NCBI RefSeq assembly: GCF_014762685.1
Contig: NZ_JABURM010000005.1
Span: 496,001 to 560,000, forward strand
Origin: Gracilimonas sp.
GTDB taxonomy: Bacteria > Bacteroidota > Rhodothermia > Balneolales > Balneolaceae
Direction of reading: 5' to 3'
Length of the DNA: 64,000 nucleotides
The notes under the pieces are model-generated. The model saw only the letters and a list, made by a program, of their open reading frames with translations, was not told the origin of the DNA and did not search any database. A program made the translations under genes and the position numbers. Positions within the stretch are counted from its first letter, which is position 1. Every line of letters begins with the position of its first letter. Below, piece after piece: positions 9,839 through 19,666 of this stretch.

Positions 9839-12769
9839 ATGTCATTTTTTAAAAAACTTTCGATAGCAGTAGTCCTGCCAATACTTTTTACACTGTTACT
9901 CATATCATGCAGTTCTGAAGCGGATAAATACGCTGATGATGTAGCTTCAGTGCTGGAGAATCTTGAACAGGAGCGTGCAACAACACTAGCAGAACTTGAA
10001 ACTGAAGTAACACCACAAAATATTGAGAAGCTTGTTGAGCTGGGATTGTGGAGTGAAGCAGAACAATATATTACCAATGCGGGTGCGGACAGTGATGAAG
10101 TCAGACTTGCGGAAGCTAAATTACTGTTTAAAAAGCATCGTTACAGTAGCTCAGAAAGTATTGTTAACACGATTTTAGAGGAAAACCCTGCTAATCGTGA
10201 AGCAAAATTACTAAAGGCTGAATTGAATATTCAGGCTTGGGAATTAGACGAAGCTGATGAGGTTGGTGCGGCTCTTTTGGAAGAAAATATGAATGATGCC
10301 GAGGCCGGGTTAATTCGAGGGAAAGTAGCCCTGCTAAAGCGTGACTTTGAAGAAGCACTTCGCTGGGCAGAAAATGTTCAGGACTGGGACCCGCAATTTG
10401 ACGGAGGTTATCTGCTTGAAGCTGAAGGTTTGTTCTGGGATCAGGACCCAGCAGCAGCGGAGCCTGCTTTGAAGGAAGCTTTGGCATTGAATCCATACAA
10501 CCCTGATGCCCGATTCAGCTATGGCTATGCTGTATGGCGGAGAGTAGATGCCACGCAATTGGACAATATGGCCGCCCAATGGAACCTGGCTTTTGAGGTG
10601 AATCCGCTTCATTATCTTACACACTGGCATTTTGGAAATGGGCATACCAATTTAACCTATGCGGATTATATCCATCCTTCCGACGATAAAGTGCGTGAAG
10701 AACTTAGCCGGGCGGAAGCACTCATACCTCAAAACAAATTAGATGAGGCTATTCAAATAACACATCAGGTGGAAGCAGAATATCCTGAATCGGTTCTCCC
10801 GGAGATGATGCGAGGCTCCATTTATTATATGTACTATGATATGGATCGGTCTGCACGACTGGATTCATCACAAGCTGCTTTTGAGAATATCCTGGACAGA
10901 AAAAAAAATTACGGCCCGGCACATAACGGATTAGCGGCAGTTATTAAACAGCGTCAGTTTGAGTATCTGGATGGATTTGAGGAGCTTGAACAGACAATAG
11001 CTGACACCCAGATACCAGATGAAGGCGCAGTGTTTTATAATGTATTTAAGGATGCCAATTACTATCCGGGTGAGCGCGTAAAAAAGATGATTGCGCAGCA
11101 GATTGGACCCAGTAAGGCCTATCTTCCAATGATCAATAAATTTAATTCCGATTTTGCCATTCCGCCCCTCCACATTGATTTGGCTATTGCTATGGACCGG
11201 AGCTATTTCCGGTTTGGTACTACCTTTGATAATCGGCAATGGATGGATATTCGCGGAGTGGGCAGCGGTGCTACCGGCATTGAATATTTAGAAAGAGGAG
11301 CCCATTGGGAGCGTAATGTGCTGGCCCATGAATATGCTCATCTTTACCACGGGCGTATTTTAACAGATGAAGAAAGCCGCAAAATCCGGTCATTATATTA
11401 CACGGCCAAAGAAAATAATACCACCCTGGATTATTATGCTTCTAATAACGAAAGTGAATTTTTTGCACAGGGGTACGCCGGATTTCTTTCGGAGAAAAAA
11501 GTGCACCCGCTGAATCATAAATCGATGAATACCCGTGAATTTATTCAGAAGAAAGATCCGGATTATTATGAGTTTTTAAAATCACTCCTGCAAAAGCAAG
11601 AGAAATACCTTGCCGGCAACGAAGAAGTGCTGGCCGATAACTGGGCCCAAACTTATTTAACACTTGCAAACAGAGCTTATGGCAGTAACGACCTGACTAA
11701 AGCTACTGCTTACCTTGATACCGCGCTGACTTTCAGCAACGATTATATTCCGGCACTACTTGAATATGCGGAAGTAAATGCGAAGAAAGGTGATTTTGAA
11801 GGTGCCGAAAGCATGATTACCAGGTCACATGATCTGGATGCAAATTATGCCCCGGTGTTAGTTACAAGGGCAAATGTTATCCATCAAAAAGCATTGAACG
11901 GCTTAATGACGTTTGATGAAGCGATGGAGGAACAAAAAACACTTTTTGCTGAAGCAAAATCAATAGAAGAGGATTTAGCTGAAGCAGCTAATCTCAACCG
12001 CCTTTCACGGGAAAGATATCGTAACTATGGTTTTCTAAAAGAAGCCATTGAGGTATCCGAAAGTTATGTGGCTGATGCCCCCATGGTTTCCACGTATCTG
12101 CGGGACCGAAAAGAAGATGCAGAAGCTTTTACAAATAACCTTCGCAGTGTACTTGGATACTCAGGCGAAGTGTCTGCATTCTTTAAAGACCTGTTGGATC
12201 AAAATCCCCAAAATTTTGATTACCGGCTGATATATGCTGATGTACTGACACGCCAAAACCGGCTTGATGACGCATTAAGTGTTTTGGAAGAAGGTCAGCG
12301 TATTTTAGCTTCAGCTGATAATGAATTACCCAGCTATACACTCAGAATTGCCCACATCAATTTTGAAAATGGAGAAGTGGAAAAAGCTGAAGAGGCGGTA
12401 AATGAGATATCCGGTGGTGAGGCAGAAATGGATGAAAAGTTTTTGCTTGCAGAACTTTATGCAAAACTCGGTCGGGTGAGTGAAGGCAATGATGTACTGA
12501 ATGATATTTCAGAAATAAACTTACCCATTCATAAGGCTGAATATGAATATGTCCGCGGTACACTGGCGGAAGCTGATAATAATAACGAAAGTGCTGAAAA
12601 CCACTATAACGAAGCTTTGACGCTGAACGTATATCATTTGCCTGCACGTGCAGCTTTAATTAAGCTTATGAATCAGCAGGATAAAAATGATATGGCCGAA
12701 ACACTGATTGAGGCAGCCGAAGATCTGCCGATCCCGCTCGGCCCCGATTTTACCCGATTGATCAACTAA
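9839..12769 (+). CDS. TPR lipoprotein with embedded HExxH zinc-peptidase-like domain
   Basis: A 976-residue lipoprotein (lipobox LLLISCSS) starting 19 bp after amidohydrolase 3. About 450 residues of TPR-like helical repeats lead into a compact domain carrying HEYAH (H497, E498, H501) and a downstream glutamate in NESEFFAQGY (E538 or E540), spaced as in gluzincin metallopeptidases. Further TPR-like repeats fill residues 600 to the end. The combination suggests a membrane-anchored protease whose repeat arms bind a substrate or partner proteins such as the SusCD complex. The protease fold is inferred from the motif and spacing; the target is unknown. Confidence 0.8.
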   Translation: MSFFKKLSIAVVLPILFTLLLISCSSEADKYADDVASVLENLEQERATTLAELETEVTPQNIEKLVELGLWSEAEQYITNAGADSDEVRLAEAKLLFKKHRYSSSESIVNTILEENPANREAKLLKAELNIQAWELDEADEVGAALLEENMNDAEAGLIRGKVALLKRDFEEALRWAENVQDWDPQFDGGYLLEAEGLFWDQDPAAAEPALKEALALNPYNPDARFSYGYAVWRRVDATQLDNMAAQWNLAFEVNPLHYLTHWHFGNGHTNLTYADYIHPSDDKVREELSRAEALIPQNKLDEAIQITHQVEAEYPESVLPEMMRGSIYYMYYDMDRSARLDSSQAAFENILDRKKNYGPAHNGLAAVIKQRQFEYLDGFEELEQTIADTQIPDEGAVFYNVFKDANYYPGERVKKMIAQQIGPSKAYLPMINKFNSDFAIPPLHIDLAIAMDRSYFRFGTTFDNRQWMDIRGVGSGATGIEYLERGAHWERNVLAHEYAHLYHGRILTDEESRKIRSLYYTAKENNTTLDYYASNNESEFFAQGYAGFLSEKKVHPLNHKSMNTREFIQKKDPDYYEFLKSLLQKQEKYLAGNEEVLADNWAQTYLTLANRAYGSNDLTKATAYLDTALTFSNDYIPALLEYAEVNAKKGDFEGAESMITRSHDLDANYAPVLVTRANVIHQKALNGLMTFDEAMEEQKTLFAEAKSIEEDLAEAANLNRLSRERYRNYGFLKEAIEVSESYVADAPMVSTYLRDRKEDAEAFTNNLRSVLGYSGEVSAFFKDLLDQNPQNFDYRLIYADVLTRQNRLDDALSVLEEGQRILASADNELPSYTLRIAHINFENGEVEKAEEAVNEISGGEAEMDEKFLLAELYAKLGRVSEGNDVLNDISEINLPIHKAEYEYVRGTLAEADNNNESAENHYNEALTLNVYHLPARAALIKLMNQQDKNDMAETLIEAAEDLPIPLGPDFTRLIN

Positions 12770-12800
12770 ATAAGAAAGAACATTATTCTACACATTAATC

Positions 12801-12838
12801 AAGCCAAAGTGTCCATCCGAACGCTTTGGCTTTTTCTT
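12801..12838 (+). terminator. Rho-independent terminator after TPR-peptidase gene
   Basis: AAGCCAAAG pairs with CTTTGGCTT (with two further pairs inside) and is followed by a T-rich run. It separates the SusCD-amidohydrolase unit from the M20 peptidase gene. Confidence 0.8.
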
Positions 12839-12915
12839 TAAACTCATAACCGCTTTCACTATAATTGATTGCTGTTTAATGGTTTGAACTTTCACCTTTA
12901 TAACAAAATAATCGA

Positions 12916-14238
12916 ATGAAATTCTTTAAAAAACTGATAATTCCGGTACTTGCCTTATTAATAATAAGTTGTTCATCAAATGAACCCAATGAAAATGATG
13001 CAACTGCTGAAACCGAAATTACTTTACAGGAAGTTTATAAAAATGAAATTCAGGAATTAGCAAACCATAGCCAAATGGAAGAGGCTATGGAGTTTATTCA
13101 AAGAACAGATAATGAAACAGTTCAAAATCAGATTCTGATTACAGAGATCCCGGCTCCGCCATTTCAGGAAGAAGTGAGGGCTGAACGTTATGCGGAGATG
13201 ATGCGCAGCTATGGCTTAGATCAGGTTGAGATAGATGAAGAAGGCAATGTCATTGGCAGGCGCCCGGGTACAGAGGGAGAACGAAACATTGTGATTTCAG
13301 CTCACCTCGACACCGTGTTTCCGGAAGGAACCGAAGTAAAAGTTGAAGTAAGAAATGATACCTTATTTGCCCCGGGCATAACGGATGACACCAGGGGACT
13401 TTCGGTACTCCTTGCCATTTTAAATACTTACGAAACACTGAATATTCAAACCAAAGATAATATATGGTTTGTTGGGACCGTGGGAGAAGAAGGGCTGGGA
13501 GATCTAAGAGGAGTAAAACATCTTTTTGAGACAGAAGGAGATAATATCGATGCCTTTATTAGCATCGATGGAAGCAACGATAGCCGTATTGTGAATAAAG
13601 CATTGGGGTCTCACCGGTATAGAGTCACTTTTGAAGGTCCCGGTGGTCATTCATGGGGAGCATTCGGAATTGGAAATCCGGCTCATGCATTAGGAAGAGC
13701 TATAACACACTTTGATGAAGAGGCGTCGGAATTCGTTAAAAATGGTCCGAAAACAAGTTATAATGTGGGAAGAATTGGTGGTGGGACTTCAGTAAATTCC
13801 GTACCATTTGCCAACTGGATGGAAATAGATATGCGGTCTGAAAGCCAGGAAAACTTGAAACAAATTGATGAAATCTTGCAGGAAGCAGTTCAGGAAGCCT
13901 TACATGAAGCCAACGATATTAAAACCGAGGGTCCGCAGTTAACCGTGGATGTAGAGATGATTGGAAACCGCCCTTCAGGTATCATTCCCTCTAATAATCC
14001 ATTTATACAGCGGGCTATTGCCGTTTCAAAATATTTTGAGCAAGAGCCGGATCTGACACGATCTTCCACCGATTCCAATGTTTCCATTTCGATGGGAATT
14101 CCCTCAATGACTTTGGGAGGCGGAGGCAGTAGTGGGGGAGCACATTCTTTGGATGAATGGTGGTATAATGATGAAGGCTATAAAGGCGTACAAAGAGCAT
14201 TTATGATCTTAACTTCAGAAGCCGGTATAGCAAATTAA
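12916..14238 (+). CDS. M20-family metallopeptidase lipoprotein
   Basis: A 440-residue zinc-dependent exopeptidase or aminoacylase with a lipobox (LLIISCSS). The M20 signatures are clear: SAHLDTVF with the first His/Asp pair, the bridging aspartate in GITDDTRG, the catalytic Glu-Glu in VGEEGLGD, a dimerisation-domain insertion beginning near GSHRYRVTFEGPGGHSWG, and the last histidine in GGAHSLDEWW. It would cleave small peptides or N-acyl amino acids in the periplasm, which fits the amide/peptide theme of the preceding operon. The RidA gene follows after 22 bp. A terminator upstream implies its own promoter. Confidence 0.9.
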   Translation: MKFFKKLIIPVLALLIISCSSNEPNENDATAETEITLQEVYKNEIQELANHSQMEEAMEFIQRTDNETVQNQILITEIPAPPFQEEVRAERYAEMMRSYGLDQVEIDEEGNVIGRRPGTEGERNIVISAHLDTVFPEGTEVKVEVRNDTLFAPGITDDTRGLSVLLAILNTYETLNIQTKDNIWFVGTVGEEGLGDLRGVKHLFETEGDNIDAFISIDGSNDSRIVNKALGSHRYRVTFEGPGGHSWGAFGIGNPAHALGRAITHFDEEASEFVKNGPKTSYNVGRIGGGTSVNSVPFANWMEIDMRSESQENLKQIDEILQEAVQEALHEANDIKTEGPQLTVDVEMIGNRPSGIIPSNNPFIQRAIAVSKYFEQEPDLTRSSTDSNVSISMGIPSMTLGGGGSSGGAHSLDEWWYNDEGYKGVQRAFMILTSEAGIAN

Positions 14239-14260
14239 CTGATGACTTAAGTAAAAACCG

Positions 14261-14644
14261 ATGAAGCAAAAAATATCTTCCGGATCTGAATGGGAATCAA
14301 AGGTAGGATACAGCAGGGCGGTTAAAACCGGGAACCTTATTTTTGTATCCGGAACTACTTCCATAGGTGAAAATGGTGATATTATTGGAAAAGGCGATGT
14401 GTACCAACAAACAAAACAGTGTATTTTAAATATTAAAAGAGCACTGAAGAAAGCCGGAGCTTCATTGGAAGATGTAGTCCGAACCCGTACATTTATTACG
14501 GACATGGATGAGTGGGAGGCATTTGGGAAAGCCCATAGAGAGTTTTTTGGGGAAATAAATCCGGCGGCCACCCTGGTAGAAGTTTCCCGGTTAATCCATC
14601 CTGATTTACTGGTGGAGATAGAAGTAGATGCTGTTATGTCCTGA
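14261..14644 (+). CDS. RidA-family (YjgF/YER057c/UK114) imine deaminase-like protein
   Basis: A 127-residue cytosolic protein of the RidA family, which hydrolyses reactive enamine/imine intermediates made by PLP enzymes. Visible hallmarks are GNLIFVSGTTS near the start, the helix with CILNIKRALKKAGASLEDVVRTRTFITDM, and the C-terminal block ATLVEVSRLIHPDLLVEIEVDA. The conserved arginine expected in the C-terminal region (R.....P..LVE) appears as SRLIHPDLLVE. It lies 22 bp after the M20 peptidase, so the two are probably co-transcribed and linked to amino-acid release. Confidence 0.9.
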   Translation: MKQKISSGSEWESKVGYSRAVKTGNLIFVSGTTSIGENGDIIGKGDVYQQTKQCILNIKRALKKAGASLEDVVRTRTFITDMDEWEAFGKAHREFFGEINPAATLVEVSRLIHPDLLVEIEVDAVMS

Positions 14645-14647
14645 CAG

Positions 14648-17287
14648 CTAAAACCATATCATAACGTTGAAAGAAGGCTGAATTCCAAGATCATACACAT
14701 CTACGGGGTAAGCGGTTAATCTTTGCTGAGAGGTGGGTACTGAGGAATCAATTACCAAGTCCAATTCCCGATACCAGGTGTTTTGTTGATCTAATACATT
14801 AAAGACTGAAATATTCATTTCAAGCTGTGATTGACCTATTTCAAGATTGTATTCAAGCCCTGCATCAACCCGGTAATAATTGTTAAGTCGCTGTTGCTCT
14901 TCCACTCTTAAGAAGTGAAGCCGGTTTGGAACTCCCGAAGCTGCAGTAAAGCCGACAAAAGTTGTTAAGTTTGATGTGATCTTAAGCTCTGTAGTTGAGT
15001 TAAAACTATGAGTCCGGTCCCACTCTGCATGAAACTCAGAACCATTCAATACGGCAGGGTTTTGAAAAGTAGCCGAAGAGAGGGCGTATGAGTTTGTTAA
15101 GGAAAGTTTTTTAAATTGATTTTTGATAAGGATTTCCACGCCTTTTGAGAGACCGTCATTATTATAAAGCCACGGCGGTGCGTCAAAGCTGTTGGTTAGT
15201 GTTTGAGCATTGATTTCGAAAAGCCTTGCATTGGTGAGATATTTATGATACCCCTCAACCTGAAAAAGTGTGTTTTTTATACCGCGGAAATAAACACCTG
15301 CAGTAAAATAGTCAGAAGAGGCGGGGGGTTGCTCTTTCGAACTGATCACCCACACATCGGGACTGCTTACATTATAAAATGAAAGACGGTGCGTAAATTG
15401 GAAATTTCGGCTGTAACCCAAGCCAAAAGAAACCGGTTTTTCATTAAAAAATTTAAGCTTAATTCGGGGTGAAAAATAAAGGTAATTTCCATTGGTGTAG
15501 TAGTGTAAACGGGACCCGAGATGTACGTTCATAATTTCCCAGTCGGTGTAATCAAGTTGGGAATAAATGTCTGCCAACCCGGATTCGAAGGAAATAAAAA
15601 AGCCGGGACGATCAAATGATTCTTCAAAATACTCACCCAAAAAATATTGAAAGGAAGCCCCGAAGGTCCATTGCGTTTTTGGTAAAATCAAGTCAAACGA
15701 TTGGTCGAATTTAAATTCATTGAATACACTTTGATTTCTCAGCGGGAAAGTGAAAACCTCAACTCGGTCGGTATTTCTTTCAATCCGGTTATACACAAAA
15801 TCATCTTTACTGAACTCCGTGTTATAGATACTGGCGGCAGCCATGGTATGGCTATAGAGGGAAGGGGTAACCGGGGTTTTAAAAGTTAGGCTGCCACTTA
15901 GATTTCCCCATTCATTTAACGTTTGCATTTGCACCCGGCTGAATCGTTGCTCCGGTTTATCGGGATTAAAGCGGCGAACAAGGCGTTCAGCTTCCTGGGA
16001 AACATTATCTGCCCCGTAATAAGCCCCGGTAATCAGGCGGCTACCATTATCGAACTCAAAATACATTTTCCCGTGCAGATCAAAAAAAGCTGCATCATAC
16101 TCCCCGGGAAACACCAGGCGTGAATCCAAGTCTGTAATATCCTTGCCAATTACTTCCTTGGGGCGGTCTATATTTAAGCCGTATGCGATCAATTCATCAT
16201 TGCCAAGCCAGTTTAGTGTATTCATGTAAGAAGACCGTCCGGAAAGCAACCAGCTGCTTTTCCCGGCAACCAGGGGAGCGTTAAGGGTAGCGTTAAATGC
16301 TGTGTTACTTAATCCTGCTGAAGAAGTGAAATTATTCAAAGATCCGGTTTTGGTAAGCATGGCCAGTGTGCCGCCTGGGGATGATTGAAACTGGGCAGGG
16401 GTTACATCATAGAAAAAACCTGAAGTTTGAAGTGCGCTGGGATTAAAGCTATCAAGCAGTCCGAATAAATGACTTTGGTTATAAATAGTAATGCCATCGA
16501 GGAGAATCTGAGTAGCGTCTGATGAACTTCCCCGCACATTGATTCCGTTATTGATGGCTGTGCCTGAACTTACAGAAGGAAGCGATTGTAAGGCACGTGC
16601 AGTGTTATTTTCTCCAAATGGATTTAATACCCCCACATTTACAAAGTTACGATAGATACTATCAGACCCTGCCGGGTGGTTCAAACCAGTAACAACAATA
16701 TCATTTCCTTTAACGGTGATTGGATTTAGACGAAGGGTGATGTCCTCAAACGAAATGCCTTGCGTTAAATCCAGTGAAACTTGGTTTGGTTGGTAACCAA
16801 GGTAAGAACCTGTGAAGGTAAACGTATTCCCTTCGGCTGGGGAAGAAATTTTAAAGGCACCGGAGGAATTGGCCGCTACGCCATTTTTTGTATTCCTTGT
16901 TTCCCAGAAAAGAGTAGCATAAGGCAATCGTTCTCCTGTCTCGGCATCCACCACCTGACCGGAAATGGTGAGCATTTTTGATGTGCCAATTTTTTGTTTA
17001 TACAGGATAATTTGGTTGCGGCTACTGTCTGATTCCAGAGAAATATGATAGTTTGATAACTTAGCCCTTAGGGAGTCTATAATTTCTTCGCCATGTGCTC
17101 TGAAGCTGAGGTTGATATCAGCAAGTTGTGACTCACGATACAGGAACCGGTAATCACTTTCATTTTCAACTGTTTCTATAATGTGAAGCAAGGGAGTATC
17201 TTGAAAGTAATACTGAGCATAGATACTTTGGCTTGCCAGAAAAAATATAATGGCCCCAAAAATGATAACGGCAGGTTTTTTCTGCAT
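14648..17287 (-). CDS. TonB-dependent receptor with STN transducer domain (FecA-type)
   Basis: An 879-residue outer-membrane receptor. I place the start at the ATG ending at 17287 (MQKKPAV) rather than the TTG two codons earlier. After the signal peptide (to about SIYAQ) comes an STN domain (YYFQDTPLLHIIETV...), used by FecA-like receptors to contact FecR. A carboxypeptidase-regulatory-like domain, a plug (GENNTARALQSLPSVSSG) and a beta-barrel ending in MIWF follow. It directly follows FecR, so ligand binding is likely relayed via FecR to the ECF sigma factor encoded further upstream. The ligand is unknown. Confidence 0.92.
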   Translation of the reverse strand: MQKKPAVIIFGAIIFFLASQSIYAQYYFQDTPLLHIIETVENESDYRFLYRESQLADINLSFRAHGEEIIDSLRAKLSNYHISLESDSSRNQIILYKQKIGTSKMLTISGQVVDAETGERLPYATLFWETRNTKNGVAANSSGAFKISSPAEGNTFTFTGSYLGYQPNQVSLDLTQGISFEDITLRLNPITVKGNDIVVTGLNHPAGSDSIYRNFVNVGVLNPFGENNTARALQSLPSVSSGTAINNGINVRGSSSDATQILLDGITIYNQSHLFGLLDSFNPSALQTSGFFYDVTPAQFQSSPGGTLAMLTKTGSLNNFTSSAGLSNTAFNATLNAPLVAGKSSWLLSGRSSYMNTLNWLGNDELIAYGLNIDRPKEVIGKDITDLDSRLVFPGEYDAAFFDLHGKMYFEFDNGSRLITGAYYGADNVSQEAERLVRRFNPDKPEQRFSRVQMQTLNEWGNLSGSLTFKTPVTPSLYSHTMAAASIYNTEFSKDDFVYNRIERNTDRVEVFTFPLRNQSVFNEFKFDQSFDLILPKTQWTFGASFQYFLGEYFEESFDRPGFFISFESGLADIYSQLDYTDWEIMNVHLGSRLHYYTNGNYLYFSPRIKLKFFNEKPVSFGLGYSRNFQFTHRLSFYNVSSPDVWVISSKEQPPASSDYFTAGVYFRGIKNTLFQVEGYHKYLTNARLFEINAQTLTNSFDAPPWLYNNDGLSKGVEILIKNQFKKLSLTNSYALSSATFQNPAVLNGSEFHAEWDRTHSFNSTTELKITSNLTTFVGFTAASGVPNRLHFLRVEEQQRLNNYYRVDAGLEYNLEIGQSQLEMNISVFNVLDQQNTWYRELDLVIDSSVPTSQQRLTAYPVDVYDLGIQPSFNVMIWF

Positions 17288-17289
17288 GG

Positions 17290-18249
17290 TCAATTTAAAT
17301 TAAAGACGTAGTGTTTGTCACCGGTTTGTGTAAAAGTTCCATCCAGCACCAATTCTAAATCGTCTAGTACTGTAGCAAGATCTTTTAAGCTGATAGACCC
17401 GCTTAAAGTTTCACTTTCAAGGTTTGCGTTACTTTCAATTTGGATATCAAAATGTTGCTCAAGTTCATTAAAAATCATATCCGCTGATTCGTTTTGGAAC
17501 GTCAGCTCATTATTTAGCCAATCGGTAAATACAGATTCCCTGGCTTGTAAAATTCCAGGTGTTTCATTCAAATCATTGATGACAGAAGATTGTCCCGGTT
17601 CCAGTATCACGGACTTCAAGCTGCTTAGGGATTCATATTGTATTTGTCCTTCTTGTAAAAATACCTTTGAGATTCCTCCCCAATTGCTTAATACGAATTT
17701 GGTCCCCAATACTTCCACTTTTGCCCGATCTGTTTTAACAATAAAAGTGCGGTTTGGATTATGAGTTACCTCAAAAAATGCTTCCCCCTCAAGTCGATAT
17801 TCTGCTGAGTTTTCAGAAACAGAATGTTCGTATAGCTGAGAATGAGGGCGGAGGTTAACGGTGGTCCCATCCGAAAGCTGTACTTGTTGGATATTGGAAA
17901 AACTTTCTGCGATCAGGCTTGGGTTTGTAATATTTTGATAGATGAAGCTGCCTATAAAAGCCAGAATTAAAATACCCGCTGCAATGGCATATCGTTTGAT
18001 TGCCGGTGTCAGGGTAAAGAAAGGAGCTTTGGTTTGCTGTTCATTCATTTCAGCCTGAATCGAATCCCAAAGAGAATTGGAGTTGATAGCAGGGATCTGT
18101 TCCGCAGTTGCTTTTTTATACCTGAAAAGTTCAGAAAGTAAGGGATCAGCATCGGTATCCAATGCCTTCAAATTGGGCAAAGCAGCTCCAATCTTTTGGG
18201 CGAGCAAAAGATCTGCGTTGTCTGGGGATATGTTAGAGTTATTTGGCAT
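17290..18249 (-). CDS. FecR-family anti-sigma factor
   Basis: A 319-residue inner-membrane regulator. An N-terminal cytoplasmic part (with NSLWDSIQAEM) is followed by one membrane span (about 88-106, YAIAAGILILAFIGSFIYQ) and the periplasmic FecR domain (VQLSDGTTVNLRPHSQL, then GEAFFEVTHNPNRTFIVKT). A C-terminal STN-interacting domain (LTFQNESADMIFNELEQHF) closes the protein. This layout is standard for FecR proteins of Bacteroidota and relatives. Its stop codon is 2 bp before the receptor ATG, implying coupled translation. Confidence 0.93.
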   Translation of the reverse strand: MPNNSNISPDNADLLLAQKIGAALPNLKALDTDADPLLSELFRYKKATAEQIPAINSNSLWDSIQAEMNEQQTKAPFFTLTPAIKRYAIAAGILILAFIGSFIYQNITNPSLIAESFSNIQQVQLSDGTTVNLRPHSQLYEHSVSENSAEYRLEGEAFFEVTHNPNRTFIVKTDRAKVEVLGTKFVLSNWGGISKVFLQEGQIQYESLSSLKSVILEPGQSSVINDLNETPGILQARESVFTDWLNNELTFQNESADMIFNELEQHFDIQIESNANLESETLSGSISLKDLATVLDDLELVLDGTFTQTGDKHYVFNLN

Positions 18250-18315
18250 ATTGTATTCAATAACATCCGGGCAGTTGCTGCGGAGCCTGCCCGGGATATT
18301 AAAAGAGTTTATAAG

Positions 18316-19509
18316 TTAGTCGTTATCACCATCATCGTCCGGCAATTCGAATTCGATTTCATCAGCGATAAATTCTAACTGGTTTTGAGGGTTTTTATAA
18401 CCGTCAACTTCAGCGATAACATTTATTCCTTCTTCCAAAGCAAGGGCTACTTCTTCCAAGGTTTCAAGTCCGTCATCTCCTTCAACTTCTGTCCTGGGGG
18501 TGATAATCACAACGATATCATTATCCAGTGTAACCGTTCTGTTTGTGGCATCTACAGAAGCAACAGGAGCTTCGAGATCATCATCATCATCGGTCACAAT
18601 ACCGGATTTTAGGTTCACATAAAATAATTTATCCAAATTCCGGAAACGTAATAATGCAGAACCGTCACCGTCCATTTGAATCGTACCTGTTACTGTTTTG
18701 GTAGATTCATCACCATTATTATTCTTATAAAGACTCATTTCATAATTCAGGGTGCCGGTTACGCCATGTTCTAATGAACCATAATGGGCTACCGTATCTT
18801 TATTGATCTGAATATCAAGAAAGTTGATTTCATTTACGAATGAGCGCTCAAAGGTATCACCATTACCGCGTACGCCATTGAATGTGCCATTACCCTGGTG
18901 CTTGCCATCCAAAGTTAAAATAGCAGTAGCATTACTCACCCCGGTGATGGCAAAAGTATCGGCCCGGCTGAATTCTGAACTCCGATACCGATTGGTTATA
19001 TCTCCGGTTTTTAATGCAGTGAAGTCAATGCTTTCAATACTTTCCTTATTTACTCTTGGCTGTTGAATAAAATTACCGTCAATGTCTGTAAAAATATAAG
19101 TAAGTACGGCAGATAAGTTTTTTTGGAAGTTAGTAGTGCTTACATTTCGTTCAAAGTTTATGGTATGCAGTCCGGTTTCCGGGTCATACTCATATTGGTA
19201 ATTACTTTCTCCGCCACGACCGGAATAATCTTCGTCCTCATCTTCTTCGCTCTCTTTATAGGTGGTACTGTTTGTGCCAAAGCTATCCATTGAAACAGCA
19301 GTAAAAGCATCATTCAAGCTTGACAGTACACCATCATTGTCATCAGAAAGGGCATGTCCCATAATTTGACTTGCTGCTTCTATTTCTTCGGGGGTTAGGT
19401 TGTTGTTTAGTTCGTCAGATACATCTCCCAGAGTGCAGGCTGATATTAATATAGCGGATAAGAAAAAGTATCCGGTTGCCTTAAGGAGTTTTAGTTTTAA
19501 TGCTTTCAT
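18316..19509 (-). CDS. Acidic lipoprotein of unknown function
   Basis: A 397-residue lipoprotein with lipobox Cys25 (AILISACTLG). I do not recognise a named domain. The chain is rich in Asp/Glu, with clusters ESEEDEDEDYSGRGG near residue 90, DDDDDLEAP near 309, and the acidic terminus LPDDDGDND. The middle alternates beta-strand-like segments. It sits 66 bp upstream of FecR on the same strand and downstream of another acidic lipoprotein, so it is likely part of the sigma-controlled regulon. Acidic clusters could bind divalent cations; that is speculation. Confidence 0.75.
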   Translation of the reverse strand: MKALKLKLLKATGYFFLSAILISACTLGDVSDELNNNLTPEEIEAASQIMGHALSDDNDGVLSSLNDAFTAVSMDSFGTNSTTYKESEEDEDEDYSGRGGESNYQYEYDPETGLHTINFERNVSTTNFQKNLSAVLTYIFTDIDGNFIQQPRVNKESIESIDFTALKTGDITNRYRSSEFSRADTFAITGVSNATAILTLDGKHQGNGTFNGVRGNGDTFERSFVNEINFLDIQINKDTVAHYGSLEHGVTGTLNYEMSLYKNNNGDESTKTVTGTIQMDGDGSALLRFRNLDKLFYVNLKSGIVTDDDDDLEAPVASVDATNRTVTLDNDIVVIITPRTEVEGDDGLETLEEVALALEEGINVIAEVDGYKNPQNQLEFIADEIEFELPDDDGDND

Positions 19510-19607
19510 GGTTTTATAAAATGGTTGTTGTGTTCATACTTAATACACATCAAGTTATTGGTTCCCCTAATCAATGATAACATTTTTTAGTATTAACAGA
19601 GCAAACA

Positions 19608-19641
19608 TAAAAAACCCTGCCATTGTTCAGGTAGCAGGGTT
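19608..19641 (-). terminator. Rho-independent terminator (- strand)
   Basis: On the - strand AAACCCTGC pairs with GCAGGGTTT across a 12-nt loop and runs into a T stretch. It ends the transcript of the 19667-20356 lipoprotein gene and separates it from the next lipoprotein and FecR. Confidence 0.85.
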
Positions 19642-19666
19642 TGATATGGGTTATGTTAGTTAGCAA

